This document shows, piece by piece, positions 1-9,774 of a DNA stretch of 32,259 bases (the stretch's first letter is position 1; every line of letters starts with the position of its first letter). A program made the translations under genes and the position numbers. The stretch is from Saprospiraceae bacterium (lineage in GTDB: Bacteria; Bacteroidota; Bacteroidia; Chitinophagales; Saprospiraceae), in NCBI GenBank assembly GCA_020631405.1, contig JAHDHH010000047.1, forward strand, positions 1 to 32,259, in the 5' to 3' direction. Below the pieces are notes generated by a model that worked only from the letters and a program-made list of their open reading frames with translations, searched no databases and was not told the DNA's origin.

Positions 1-1086
1 GTCATAATCGAAGCAGAGCCAGTAGCAGATGCAGGATTGGATGCAGAGCTTACGTGTGAAATGATGTCCTCTAATTTGAATGGATTAGGAACAAGTACTG
101 GTGATTATACCTACACTTGGACTAATGCAGCTGGTGATTTGTTATCTGAATCGGTGGATTCATTCAACCTTTTAGCAATTACTGAAGGCACTTACATTTT
201 GACAGTTCTAGACAACGTCACAGGATGTTCAAATACTGATACTGCGATAGTAACTTCGATTGATGGCTTGCCAACTGTTACTGTTGATCCTTGTACTGAT
301 ATGGGTGAGGGAATATTATTTATCAATGTTGATGGTAGTAATCTTCCATTGACGCTAGAGATTACTGGACCATCAGGAGATGTGCAGACAGTGGAATACA
401 ATAGTTCGACACAAGATCAGATTGATGGTTTATCACCTGGGTCATATAGCGTGACATTGTTTGATGATACGGGATGTTCTACTGCTCCAGTAGCAGCGAT
501 AATATTTAGTGCTGAAGACATCGTGAATAATGCTACAGATGAGATTGATACAATATTACAAGGGACGTTGTATACATTGTTTGCCACAGATTTTATTGTT
601 GATGGTCTGGGCGACTACGAAATCCTTTGGACAAACGAAACTGATCCATTGAACCCAGTAGTACTTTGTCAAGACCCACCTGATGATTGTCAGGAGGTAG
701 AAATCTTAGTTGAAAGAATAGAGAGAATCTGTTTGACCTTGACTGATGCCAATGGCTGTGTGAATCAGGATTGTATTGACTTGAGATTTAGACTTGAGAA
801 TGAGGTCTTTACTCCGAATATCTTTAACCCTGGAGATGATCTCAATGGTTGGATTTATCCTATTACAGATAAAGAGGCTCTTGTAACCCAATTCACGGTA
901 TTCGATAGGTGGGGTAATGTCATTTTCGTTAGACAAAACTTCCCTTCAAATATGCCAGAGCTAGGTTGGGATGGTACATACAATGGGGTAGATGCAGAGC
1001 AAGGTGTCTATGTCTACGTGTATTCAGTAACCTTCCCTAATGATGAAGTTGTCCAAGTTGCCAAAGATGTGACACTCATGAGATAG
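1..1086 (+). CDS. C-terminal part of a secreted protein with type B T9SS sorting domain (5' end outside window)
   Basis: The reading frame is open from the first base, so the gene begins upstream and at least 361 residues are seen. The visible part contains about two Ig/PKD- or SprB-like repeats, each ending in a Gly-x-Tyr strand and a cysteine (SPGSYSVTLFDDTGC is one). A typical gliding-motility-associated C-terminal domain (CHU_C/TIGR04131 type) closes the protein, with the IFNPGDD start, the VFDRWGN motif, the WDGTYNG motif, the EQGVYVY strand and a final basic residue. In known members this domain directs export through the type IX secretion system and surface attachment. It lies directly before two further proteins with the same tail. 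Ligand and exact role cannot be read from the sequence. A possible TTG at 37 is internal to the frame and is not a likely start. Confidence 0.88.
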   Translation, partial: VIIEAEPVADAGLDAELTCEMMSSNLNGLGTSTGDYTYTWTNAAGDLLSESVDSFNLLAITEGTYILTVLDNVTGCSNTDTAIVTSIDGLPTVTVDPCTDMGEGILFINVDGSNLPLTLEITGPSGDVQTVEYNSSTQDQIDGLSPGSYSVTLFDDTGCSTAPVAAIIFSAEDIVNNATDEIDTILQGTLYTLFATDFIVDGLGDYEILWTNETDPLNPVVLCQDPPDDCQEVEILVERIERICLTLTDANGCVNQDCIDLRFRLENEVFTPNIFNPGDDLNGWIYPITDKEALVTQFTVFDRWGNVIFVRQNFPSNMPELGWDGTYNGVDAEQGVYVYVYSVTFPNDEVVQVAKDVTLMR

Positions 1087-1114
1087 TGACTTACAAATAA
1101 TTATGAATGTATAT

Positions 1115-1149
1115 ATGGCGTCTAATGAAAGTTGGACGCCATTTTTTTT
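1115..1149 (+). terminator. Rho-independent terminator after the first secreted protein
   Basis: An 8-bp perfect stem (ATGGCGTC at 1115-1122 with GACGCCAT at 1135-1142) with a 12-base loop is followed by eight consecutive T. It begins 28 bases after the stop codon at 1086 and separates this gene from the next. Confidence 0.85.
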
Positions 1150-1226
1150 AGACTAAAGGCAACACTTTAACAATATTTAAGATACAATTGTAGGGTTCAT
1201 ACGTTAGAAGAATTGTCAATAAGCAT

Positions 1227-4200
1227 ATGATGAGATATTTGTTGGTATTAATTTCTTGGATGTTCGGAGTAGGTACTCTATTTTCTCAGTGTGAGATAGA
1301 GCTGGGCGACTCAATATTTAGTGGAGAGACAGGAGACTATCAAGTGATTGTTGAAGGCTTAATCAATGATCAACTTGGGATCAATCAGAGTCTATGTGGT
1401 GTCCAGCTTGAATTCTCTCATAATAGTATTACTAATTTAAGAATTACCCTCACTAGTCCAGCAGGTGATATAGTCTATTTGGTAGGTCCAGCTACTACAC
1501 AAGGATCTATATCTGCGTTTATTGATTGGGATGTAACGTTCATTCCTTGCACAGGATTCGCGGCACCAGATCCAGACATACCAGCACAGTGGAGCAATAG
1601 TTCGGGTTGGACCTCTATAGCCTCATATGATGGCACCTACTACCCAAATGCAGGCTGCCTTGAGGATTTCAACATTGGCCCTGCCAACGGAATATGGACT
1701 ATTACCGTTGAGGATTTGGGTTTGAGCAACTCAGGTGAGCTAGTTTCTGTTGAATTAATATTTTGTGAACCAGCTGGGCTGACATGTGCAGTATGTGATG
1801 TGCAATTAGTCAATTATCAGTCTGGCTCATATTATTATTGTGAAGGGCAGGACATACAGTTTGTAGTTGATGACATTTTTGTAGGGCTGAGTAGTGCCAT
1901 CCACGAAGAGTATCTGCTTTTAGTTCAGAATGGTAATATTCTTCAAATTGTTGACGATGTACTTGATCTAAGTAACCTGCCCGCAGGTACATATCAGGTT
2001 TATGGAATTGTAACTCAAGGCGATATTACTTCCTATTCACAAATTAGCAATCTATTGACTGATGCCAATACTGGAGATCTTTGTGCTGATATTTCAGATG
2101 AGGTTATTGATGTAGTTATTGGGATGCTCAATGGAGAAGAGACCATTACTGAGACTCTTTGCGAAGGGAATAGCTACCTATGGAGGGATCAAGTCTTATT
2201 TGCACCCTTGGATACCATCATTTTTATCAATACAGCAGCTGGATGTGACTCATTATTTAGGTTTCAACTGAATGAATTTAGTGTGATCTCTGAGATAGAT
2301 CCAATATTTGGTGTCATCCAATGTGGAGAAGAGTTAGTGCTTTCTGCTAATACTAATACAACATCACAGACCAATGCTACATATCAATGGTATACTTTAG
2401 ATGGAAGTATTGTAGCAGGCGAGAATACTCCTTTTCTCATTGTTAATCAGCCAGGAGAATACTTTTTGAGTATTGAAAATAATGGATGTTTAGCTACTAG
2501 TAGCCTAGTATTGGAGAGTGCTGATAATTTTGAACCTTTCAGTCTTGCCTTGGATCAGCAAGATTGTGCCCAAGGCATCTACACTATTATCAACGATGTC
2601 ATAGTAACCGTAGATGAGTTCACTTGGCTATATAATGGAGTGCCTTTTGTGGCTGACTTTGAACCAACAGTCACGCAGTCTGGAACCTATACACTTGTAA
2701 TTGAGAGTGAAGATTTAGTATGTGGACAGTTATCAGCCAATATCACGATTGAGGATGTAACGATTCCTCAACTAGCTATCTTGAAGACATCCAATATTGA
2801 TTGTATCAACAATTCAGCGACTCTTTACCTAGCACAAGATATCAGCAGTGAGTATAATCTGACCTGGTTATATCAAAGTACTGCAATAGACCAAGACGTT
2901 AACTCAATCACTGTCAGTCAAGCTGGAGAATATGAATTGCAAGTAACACTATCCAATGGTTGTGTGATTTCTGAATATATTACTGTTGAGAATGAAGTAG
3001 CTAATTATACTACTGAGCTAAGTTTGGACTCATTAAGTTGTGCCACCCAAGAAGGGCAGTTGTTCATTAATACTGATGGGAGTATTGCGGAAGTAGAATG
3101 GAGAGGACCTTTTGGGTTTTACTCTATAGATCTTAATCCTAGAGTATTTAGGTTTGGTACATATAGGGTAGATATTCTCTTTGATGATGGCTGTACTCAG
3201 CGCTTATTTATTGAGGTAGACTATGATATAGAGTCACCTGTGATTGAACTTAGCTCAAGTCCGATTGATTGTAACAATGACTTTGGTGTTTTGTATGTTA
3301 CCTCTGGACATCAAGTTGGATATCTCTATAATTGGGCAGGGCCTGGAGGGTTTGAGTCATCATTGAATCAGCCTGTGGTTTATGCACCAGGCAACTACTT
3401 TGTGACTGTTACTGATCTCAATGGATGTGAGACATTCTACTTTCAAAATGTAGCGATTGACACCTTGTCTGCCCAGTTTGCTATTCAAGCTCAAGACCTG
3501 TCATGTACTAATTTGGCTACAGACTTGCTCATTGATTATGATGTTAACTTGATTGACTCTATCCTTTGGACTGGTCCAGGTATTACTCCAGCAAGTAATC
3601 TAGAGATAACACCCAATATAGCACTTGGTGGCAACTATACATTGGCAGGGTTCACAACAAATGGCTGTAGTTTTGAACAATCGATTGAAGTAGGGTATGA
3701 TACCATATCACCCATCCTCTTTGGACCATTTGACTACGATCAACCTTGTGAAAATCTTGAAGTAACGTTAGCTTCCAATACACAAGGTAATATTGTTGGA
3801 TATGAGTGGTCAGAGCCTTTTGAGTTATCACCAAATCTTGTGGTATCTAGTCCTGGGACCTACACTTTGACTATTACCGAAGATAATGGATGCACTGCAA
3901 GCGATACCTATACAATTACACAAGCTGACCCACTTCCAGTTGTCGAAATAGCGGTTGACTCACTTTTCTTGACTTGTATTGACACCATCATTGAGGTCGA
4001 CGTTGCTGTGGTGGATGCCACCATGATTGGTAATTACCAATGGTCTATTTACGATCAAGACAATAACTTGAATCCTATCCAAGTCAGAACAGATGGTTCC
4101 CTATATTTTGAGGTAAATGAAGAAGGACAGCATAGAGCAGAAATCCTTTCTGAAATCGGCTGCGTCCTTGCTGATACTATAACCATTGTCAGAGATACTT

Positions 4201-5450
4201 CAGTCGTTGCGCCAATAATACCCTTGGACACGTTTACTTGTAGTACGACTAATCTAGAGGTTGCCATAGAAAATAGTGAGGAGTTCTCAACGCTTGAATG
4301 GTATCTTGATGGTAACTTTAGCAGTAGTGGTCCAACAGAGAGTTATTTTGATACTCAAGAGTTAGTATTAGTGGCTATAGGCAATAATGGTTGTGATACA
4401 ACACTTACTATAGAAACGCCACGAGATACCTTGGTGCCTGAGATAATCCTCAGTGAGATGGGCTCAGGTGATTGTAGTCAAATCAACTCTACCTTAGACA
4501 TAGAGGTGAGTAACACAGGTGATGTTGTACAGTTTTGGTCAACTCAAGATGGCAACATACTCACAGATTCCTATGAACAATCTATTACAGTAGACATGCC
4601 TGGCACTTACTTATGTGTGGTCACTGACCAATCTAGTAGCTGCTCTACTTCTAGTATGATAGTTGTCTCGGGTAGTCCATTTGTTAGTCTAGACCTAGAT
4701 GTAATCCAGCCCAGTTGTCCTGAAGATGATGGCCAATTGGCGAATATAGTGGTACAGACTTTTACAGGATTGTCGAATGACGAATTACTATTTACCCTAG
4801 ATGGCATTGAACTAGATTATAGTCAAGTTGAAAGTGTACCGTTAAACTCAGGAGAACATGCGTTGCAGATTTCGGATGGACTAGGCTGTAGTATTGATAC
4901 ATTGTTTATTATTGATGAAGTATTAGCGCTTGACTTAGTAGTTGAGGATATTAGTGGGGTAGCTATAGGTGACTCTACGTTAGCTGTAGCACAATACAAT
5001 ATTTCCGCTGCTCAAGGGTCTATTTCATTTATATGGGAAACAAATACAGCTACAAGTGATTCAGCTTGGTATACTCCAATTTTCACACAAGACTACCAAG
5101 TGACAGCATTGTATGGTGATGGATGCAGCGAATCCACTCAATTTGAGATAATGGTTGAAGAAGAATCGTTTTATTTCGCTAACAATATATTCAACCCCGG
5201 TCTTGGTGGAGAGGATAGTCAGTTGACAATCATTCCAACCACTGCAATAGATCAATTTAATATTATTCAGATTTTTGATAGATGGGGTAATATGATATTA
5301 AGTAAATCTAGCGTTATAGATGCTTTGAATTGGGATGGCACATACAATGGAGCCTTGGTTGAACAAGGAGTATATATGGTGAGTGTCAGTTTTGTTACAA
5401 CCGATGGTCGTAACATTAGAGAAATATTTGATGTGACTGTCGTAAGATAA
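1227..5450 (+). CDS. Giant secreted protein: P-domain, about 12 cysteine-bracketed Ig-like repeats, type B T9SS sorting domain
   Basis: This 1407-residue protein starts with a signal peptide (about residues 1-21, hydrophobic core then LFSQ before Cys22). Residues about 40-185 resemble a proprotein-convertase P-domain (ITNLRITLTSPAGD, NGIWTITVEDLG, SGELVSVEL). Residues about 366-1300 hold roughly twelve repeats of about 78 residues. Most open with a short strand plus Cys, have a central aromatic strand (TWLYNG, YNWAGPGGF, YEWSEPF) and close with Gly-x-Tyr...NGC. The last 90 residues are the gliding-motility-associated C-terminal domain (NIFNPG, IFDRWGNM, WDGTYNG, EQGVYMV). The expected route is Sec export, T9SS secretion and cell-surface anchoring. 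Adhesion or a structural role is an inference from the repeats; no catalytic domain was recognised. Two adjacent ATGs (1227, 1230) could serve as start. Confidence 0.9.
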   Translation: MMRYLLVLISWMFGVGTLFSQCEIELGDSIFSGETGDYQVIVEGLINDQLGINQSLCGVQLEFSHNSITNLRITLTSPAGDIVYLVGPATTQGSISAFIDWDVTFIPCTGFAAPDPDIPAQWSNSSGWTSIASYDGTYYPNAGCLEDFNIGPANGIWTITVEDLGLSNSGELVSVELIFCEPAGLTCAVCDVQLVNYQSGSYYYCEGQDIQFVVDDIFVGLSSAIHEEYLLLVQNGNILQIVDDVLDLSNLPAGTYQVYGIVTQGDITSYSQISNLLTDANTGDLCADISDEVIDVVIGMLNGEETITETLCEGNSYLWRDQVLFAPLDTIIFINTAAGCDSLFRFQLNEFSVISEIDPIFGVIQCGEELVLSANTNTTSQTNATYQWYTLDGSIVAGENTPFLIVNQPGEYFLSIENNGCLATSSLVLESADNFEPFSLALDQQDCAQGIYTIINDVIVTVDEFTWLYNGVPFVADFEPTVTQSGTYTLVIESEDLVCGQLSANITIEDVTIPQLAILKTSNIDCINNSATLYLAQDISSEYNLTWLYQSTAIDQDVNSITVSQAGEYELQVTLSNGCVISEYITVENEVANYTTELSLDSLSCATQEGQLFINTDGSIAEVEWRGPFGFYSIDLNPRVFRFGTYRVDILFDDGCTQRLFIEVDYDIESPVIELSSSPIDCNNDFGVLYVTSGHQVGYLYNWAGPGGFESSLNQPVVYAPGNYFVTVTDLNGCETFYFQNVAIDTLSAQFAIQAQDLSCTNLATDLLIDYDVNLIDSILWTGPGITPASNLEITPNIALGGNYTLAGFTTNGCSFEQSIEVGYDTISPILFGPFDYDQPCENLEVTLASNTQGNIVGYEWSEPFELSPNLVVSSPGTYTLTITEDNGCTASDTYTITQADPLPVVEIAVDSLFLTCIDTIIEVDVAVVDATMIGNYQWSIYDQDNNLNPIQVRTDGSLYFEVNEEGQHRAEILSEIGCVLADTITIVRDTSVVAPIIPLDTFTCSTTNLEVAIENSEEFSTLEWYLDGNFSSSGPTESYFDTQELVLVAIGNNGCDTTLTIETPRDTLVPEIILSEMGSGDCSQINSTLDIEVSNTGDVVQFWSTQDGNILTDSYEQSITVDMPGTYLCVVTDQSSSCSTSSMIVVSGSPFVSLDLDVIQPSCPEDDGQLANIVVQTFTGLSNDELLFTLDGIELDYSQVESVPLNSGEHALQISDGLGCSIDTLFIIDEVLALDLVVEDISGVAIGDSTLAVAQYNISAAQGSISFIWETNTATSDSAWYTPIFTQDYQVTALYGDGCSESTQFEIMVEEESFYFANNIFNPGLGGEDSQLTIIPTTAIDQFNIIQIFDRWGNMILSKSSVIDALNWDGTYNGALVEQGVYMVSVSFVTTDGRNIREIFDVTVVR

Positions 5451-5512
5451 CAGGAAAAGTGTATAGCGAATATGTTATTCTAGTTATCTTGCAGGGCTTT
5501 CCAAAATGAACA

Positions 5513-8500
5513 ATGAGTATAAAGACCAAGCTACAATATTGGGGTGTATGTATAGTGATGATGCTTGCTGTCGGATCTGTTAATGCTCAATGTAATCCAT
5601 TGCTAGAACAGGATACTACGGGTAGCGAAAGCCCCATATTTTGCAACTTAGACTCGCTAAGTTGCTTAGAATATACCATGTATTACGATGCAACATTTGT
5701 GGCAAGTGTTCAATTTGATGGTCCAGCATGTGCAGGTACTGTTGAAAATAGTACTTGGTTATCTTTTATAGCTTGGGATACTTTAGTCAATTTAGACATT
5801 ACATATAGCTCTTGTGCTTTTACTCCAGAATGGCCTTCTCCAAGTGTTAACTTAGGGATACAAGTGTTTCTATTTAATTCTGACACTTTATGGAATTACA
5901 CACCTCTGACCTATAATTGTGACTGTGGAGAAGCTTATACCCCTGATGTCCCAATCAATTTGGTCTCAGATTCATTAATCATTGGAAATCAATACTACCT
6001 TATGATTGATGGTTGTGCAGGCAATGTTTGTGATGTGCAAATAGAGGTACAAAACCTTCCGCCATCAAATTCTCTTGAACTTCCTGAGCTGCAATCATCT
6101 AATGTACAATTCCTAAATGCCTCATGTGGTACCGATTGCTTATGCCCAGGCACAACAATAGAAATATCTCTGTTGGATCATGAGGATATTGATAATGTGG
6201 ATTACGATATAGTCATTATTGATGACTTTGGATCAATAAGCATGCAAAGTGATACCAGTGCTTTCATGTTTAATCCGATCAACTCTGGGGAATATACGCT
6301 TCAAGTGGAATTTAGCAATACTTGTGATGATAGCAACGATATATTCGAAACTACCTTTGTCGTAGCATCTAAGGATACTATCACATATCCAAGTGATACC
6401 CTATGTGCAGAAGATATTCAGAACTTTTTGAATTGGCCTTTGCATTGGACTACTGAGGGCTGTGTTTTTGCACCTATGATTGGTGATAGCCTTTACGAAT
6501 GTACCTTTATCGATAGCTGCTTTTGTGTGCAAGTAGAGCAGAAGAGGGTTGTCGTCTTACCACCAACAGAACAGCCAGTCTTCGATACCACATTGTGTAG
6601 TTACAACCTTTCGGTAGACCTTCCATTGACCTATATGAACTACATATTTGAGGAAGAAGCACCAGATGGCATTGTAATCAATACACCTATGGGTACTGAG
6701 AATGGTTGTGACTCAAGCATATTTGTGAGAGTGTATGCACCATTTGCTGAAGGGGACGTTGAGATCCTTAATTGTGATGGTGCCAATGTGACGTACTTGG
6801 CTACACTTGGAGCCTATTCAGATTATCTGGATCCAGGTTTGATTTCATTTGATTGGATAGTGAATGGAAGCGTAATGTCAAATGGCAATGTGTTCTCTAC
6901 ATCTATGGACAGTTTAGTGACTTTAGTCATCAATTGGGAATATGATGGGGTAGAGTGTTCAGAAATCATTGCTCAGGACACTTCTTATCTTGAGAATAGT
7001 GAGGCAGATTTTGAACTTCCTGAAGTGGAGTGTAGGACTTCAATGGATACTGTGTTTTTCGATTTTGAATTCTTGCCATCAGGCACTTCAACGGTAATGA
7101 TTAATCAGACTTCAGCTTTCGCTAATTATTGGGATGATGATACTTGGATATTTCCTGGAATCACTACTACGGATATAGTCTCTATCCAACTTACATCAGG
7201 GAGTAATTTTTGCACGGGTAGTGAAGCCACCTATACTTGTTCTACAGAATGTAGTTTTTATACAATGACATTTCCCCAAGATGGGAGTGAGAGGTGTATA
7301 GATGATACACCGCCAGTGATACCACTCCAAGTGTTGACATTTCCGATGATGGTACCTACTTTAGCACAACAAACTTGGATGGATGGTGATGGGATGATAA
7401 TTGGAGGAAATTTCCAACCAGTAATGGGTGTCGACTCCGTTTACACTTTCTACTATGAAATCAATGATAATGGCTGTAAGTCTATTGACTCAATGTCAAT
7501 ATCAATTTTTCAGGATCCATATCTTGAGATGCTGCAAGAAGAGATTTTCATTTGTCAAGGTACATTGATTAACTTCGATACTATATTCAACTATGTAGGG
7601 AGTGGGTCTTGGGAGTTTTCTGGGATTATGCCAATGATAGATGTCGTCAGTGACCAACAGGACGAATATATTTTCACGCCGCAAAATTTAGGATTGACAA
7701 CACTCTACCTTACTGGAAGTAGTAGTCAATGTAATGTTCAGGAGTTTGGCATTCTAAATATAAATGTTGAGAGGCTAGATACATTGACTGTAGGTTGTTT
7801 CGATAGTGGATTCCCCATACAACTCTTTTGGGACGAAATCCCGTGTCATACCTCATATGATATCTATGTTAACTCAGAATTTATCAAGAATCAAACAGGT
7901 AGTACATATACTCCTATTGAGTTTCCACCAGGGACTACACTAGAAGTAGAAATTGTACCTATATCCGAATGTCTCTGTCCTTATGACCCAGGCACTATTA
8001 CCTGCAATACAGGAGAGTGTCCAATCAGACCTACTGAGCTTGAGTGGAGGGATACTACATTTTGTCAAAGTGAACTGCCAGCATTTGTCTTTAATACTGT
8101 CAGCATGAACAATGGGGTTCTGTCCGAATCTGAACAATTTGCAACATCTCCTGATCTAGGTACTTCGATGTACTTTATTGACATTGAGTACGATCAGCTT
8201 TGTACTTATCGAGATAGCTTTAGTATTACAGTGGTTGACTCTCCAACACTTGAGTTATTTCCAATCCATCCAACCTGTTATACAGATTCGCTAGGTAGTC
8301 TTTCTGCATCATACAACAGTCAAGAATTTGCTTCTGAATGTTTAATTGATGGAGAACTGATGCCAATGACAAGTATCGAGACTATGTCATTTGGAATAGG
8401 CTTACATGAGATAGAAGCAGAATCTATTGATGGATGTATCGTCACGGAGACCGTGGTTATTGACCCGCCTACAGATTTTCAAATTAATTTAAGTGGGAGT

Positions 8501-9028
8501 GATAGTATATTAGAAGGCAGCGATGGTACATATGTCTTACAAACAACTCTTTCTAGCTGGAGCCAAATTGATTGGTTCTATGATGGTAACTTAATCTGTG
8601 AGAACTCTACCCAATGTATCATTGAATCAATGGAAGAGAACATGGATTCCTTAGCATTGGTTGTTGTGGTTTATGCGGAAGAAGACTGCTTCAAGAGCGA
8701 TACTCTCAATATCTTAGTCGAAGAGCTTCCTGAGCAACTTGAAGATGTATTCGTATCTAATATTTTTAATCCTAACTTTAATGGAAATGAGACTTGGCTG
8801 ATAGGAGGTAATACTGCTTTTGAGGTGCAGAGAGCAACAGTCTTTGATAGATGGGGTACTGTGGTATATGATAAGCAAGACTTCATAGTCATGGATCAAA
8901 TGTCGCTATGGGATGGGACATTTAATGGCACAGTATGTCAACAAGGCGTATATATTTATGTGTTAGAATATACAGACACCTCAGGAAAACCTCATCTCAT
9001 ACAAGGTGACATTACATTGTTAAGATAG
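5513..9028 (+). CDS. Large cysteine-rich secreted protein with type B T9SS sorting domain
   Basis: The 1171-residue protein has a signal peptide (about residues 1-25, ending SVNAQ before Cys). Next comes an N-terminal module of about 160 residues with aromatic and cysteine motifs (STWLSFIAWD, YYLMIDGCAGNVCDV) that I recognise only as a recurring Bacteroidota surface-protein module. The middle is rich in cysteine and beta-strand patterns but its repeats are much less regular than in the preceding gene. The final ~95 residues are the gliding-motility-associated C-terminal domain (NIFNPNFNG, VFDRWGTVVYD, WDGTFNG, QQGVYIYV, ending LLR). Only 62 bases separate it from the previous gene and no terminator is visible there, so co-transcription is possible. 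Its 3' end overlaps the stop of the convergent cmk by 17 bases. No enzyme motif was recognised; adhesin or structural protein is an inference. Confidence 0.88.
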   Translation: MSIKTKLQYWGVCIVMMLAVGSVNAQCNPLLEQDTTGSESPIFCNLDSLSCLEYTMYYDATFVASVQFDGPACAGTVENSTWLSFIAWDTLVNLDITYSSCAFTPEWPSPSVNLGIQVFLFNSDTLWNYTPLTYNCDCGEAYTPDVPINLVSDSLIIGNQYYLMIDGCAGNVCDVQIEVQNLPPSNSLELPELQSSNVQFLNASCGTDCLCPGTTIEISLLDHEDIDNVDYDIVIIDDFGSISMQSDTSAFMFNPINSGEYTLQVEFSNTCDDSNDIFETTFVVASKDTITYPSDTLCAEDIQNFLNWPLHWTTEGCVFAPMIGDSLYECTFIDSCFCVQVEQKRVVVLPPTEQPVFDTTLCSYNLSVDLPLTYMNYIFEEEAPDGIVINTPMGTENGCDSSIFVRVYAPFAEGDVEILNCDGANVTYLATLGAYSDYLDPGLISFDWIVNGSVMSNGNVFSTSMDSLVTLVINWEYDGVECSEIIAQDTSYLENSEADFELPEVECRTSMDTVFFDFEFLPSGTSTVMINQTSAFANYWDDDTWIFPGITTTDIVSIQLTSGSNFCTGSEATYTCSTECSFYTMTFPQDGSERCIDDTPPVIPLQVLTFPMMVPTLAQQTWMDGDGMIIGGNFQPVMGVDSVYTFYYEINDNGCKSIDSMSISIFQDPYLEMLQEEIFICQGTLINFDTIFNYVGSGSWEFSGIMPMIDVVSDQQDEYIFTPQNLGLTTLYLTGSSSQCNVQEFGILNINVERLDTLTVGCFDSGFPIQLFWDEIPCHTSYDIYVNSEFIKNQTGSTYTPIEFPPGTTLEVEIVPISECLCPYDPGTITCNTGECPIRPTELEWRDTTFCQSELPAFVFNTVSMNNGVLSESEQFATSPDLGTSMYFIDIEYDQLCTYRDSFSITVVDSPTLELFPIHPTCYTDSLGSLSASYNSQEFASECLIDGELMPMTSIETMSFGIGLHEIEAESIDGCIVTETVVIDPPTDFQINLSGSDSILEGSDGTYVLQTTLSSWSQIDWFYDGNLICENSTQCIIESMEENMDSLALVVVVYAEEDCFKSDTLNILVEELPEQLEDVFVSNIFNPNFNGNETWLIGGNTAFEVQRATVFDRWGTVVYDKQDFIVMDQMSLWDGTFNGTVCQQGVYIYVLEYTDTSGKPHLIQGDITLLR

Positions 9029-9698
9029 CTTGAGCCCAAGCGTATGCCAGATCTAGTTGACTTTCTCTAGTCAGATGAGTATTGTCAAGTATCTTGGCAT
9101 CATCAGCCTTTCTTAGTGGGCTGTCCTCTCTTGTGCTATCTATATGATCACGATGACTGAGATTTTCTCTGACAGCCTCTAGGGTAATTGAGGAGTCTTT
9201 AGCTTGCATTTCTTTAAACCTCCTAGTCACTCTAGTATCCATATCCGAGTCAACGAATATTTTGAGTTCGGCATCAGGGAAGACTACTGTCCCTATATCA
9301 CGTCCGTCCATGACTATACAGCCATCTACACCAGCAAGACGCTGCTGCTTAACTAGAAAAGTCCTTACAGACGATATAGCTGCTACCTCAGAGACTATCT
9401 TAGAGACTTCTAATGACCTAATCAAGTCAGTGATGTCCATATCATTCAGTAAGATTTTAAAGCCTTGGTTAGAAGGAGGTATCCCTATACTGATCTGATG
9501 TAAGGCGTAATCTACTTCTGAGTCTAGGTAGTAGTTGACATTGTGCTGTAGAAAGTATAAAGCTACAGCACGGTACATGGCCCCAGAATCTAAGTAGCTG
9601 TAACCAAGTCTTTCTGCTAAGTCCCTAGCTAAGGTAGATTTTCCCGATGAAGAAAATCCATCAATTGCAATTGTAATTCCTGTTTTGATAATGTCTAT
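9012..9698 (-). CDS. cmk: Cytidylate kinase, start codon non-canonical (ATA proposed)
   Basis: Phosphorylates CMP and dCMP to the diphosphates. The family fingerprint is complete: P-loop GFSSSGKST near the N-terminus, YLDSGAMYRAVALYF, VMDGRDIGTVVFPDAELKIF, RxxRR-type lid (TRVTRRFKEM), and HRDHIDSTREDSPLRKADDA. The P-loop lies upstream of the first in-frame ATG (9578), so that ATG cannot be the true start. In frame there is a stop TAA at 9704-9702, then GAA, ATA (9698), GAC, ATT (9692), and no ATG, GTG or TTG before the P-loop. Starting at ATA gives 228 residues, the normal family length; ATT at 9692 is the next option. The gene begins about 20 bases after the terminator of the upstream DUF2795 gene. 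Its stop overlaps the convergent secreted-protein gene by 17 bases. Identity is certain; start is not. Confidence 0.9.
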   Translation of the reverse strand: MDIIKTGITIAIDGFSSSGKSTLARDLAERLGYSYLDSGAMYRAVALYFLQHNVNYYLDSEVDYALHQISIGIPPSNQGFKILLNDMDITDLIRSLEVSKIVSEVAAISSVRTFLVKQQRLAGVDGCIVMDGRDIGTVVFPDAELKIFVDSDMDTRVTRRFKEMQAKDSSITLEAVRENLSHRDHIDSTREDSPLRKADDAKILDNTHLTRESQLDLAYAWAQAILTM

Positions 9699-9719
9699 TT
9701 CTTAGATCTGCAAATTAAT

Positions 9720-9750
9720 AAAAAAAGGCCCTGAGTATAAGTCAGAGCCT
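9720..9750 (-). terminator. Intrinsic terminator between the DUF2795 gene and cmk
   Basis: On the minus strand a stem AGGCTCTGA / TCAGGGCCT (9 positions, one mismatch) with a 7-base loop is followed by seven T. It lies 25 bases after the stop of the DUF2795 gene and only about 20 bases before the proposed start of cmk. It could therefore equally act as a partial terminator or attenuator within a common transcript. Confidence 0.7.
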
Positions 9751-9774
9751 CTTGATTATTTTTTTATAGAAAAA

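Noticed and set aside
9262..9498. Plus-strand ORF inside cmk, and many other 60-150 codon ORFs opposite real genes
   Set aside because: They are antisense shadows of strongly recognised proteins with no family resemblance of their own.
9012..9578. cmk starting at ATG 9578
   Set aside because: This would remove the P-loop and the first 40 residues, which are perfectly conserved in frame upstream.
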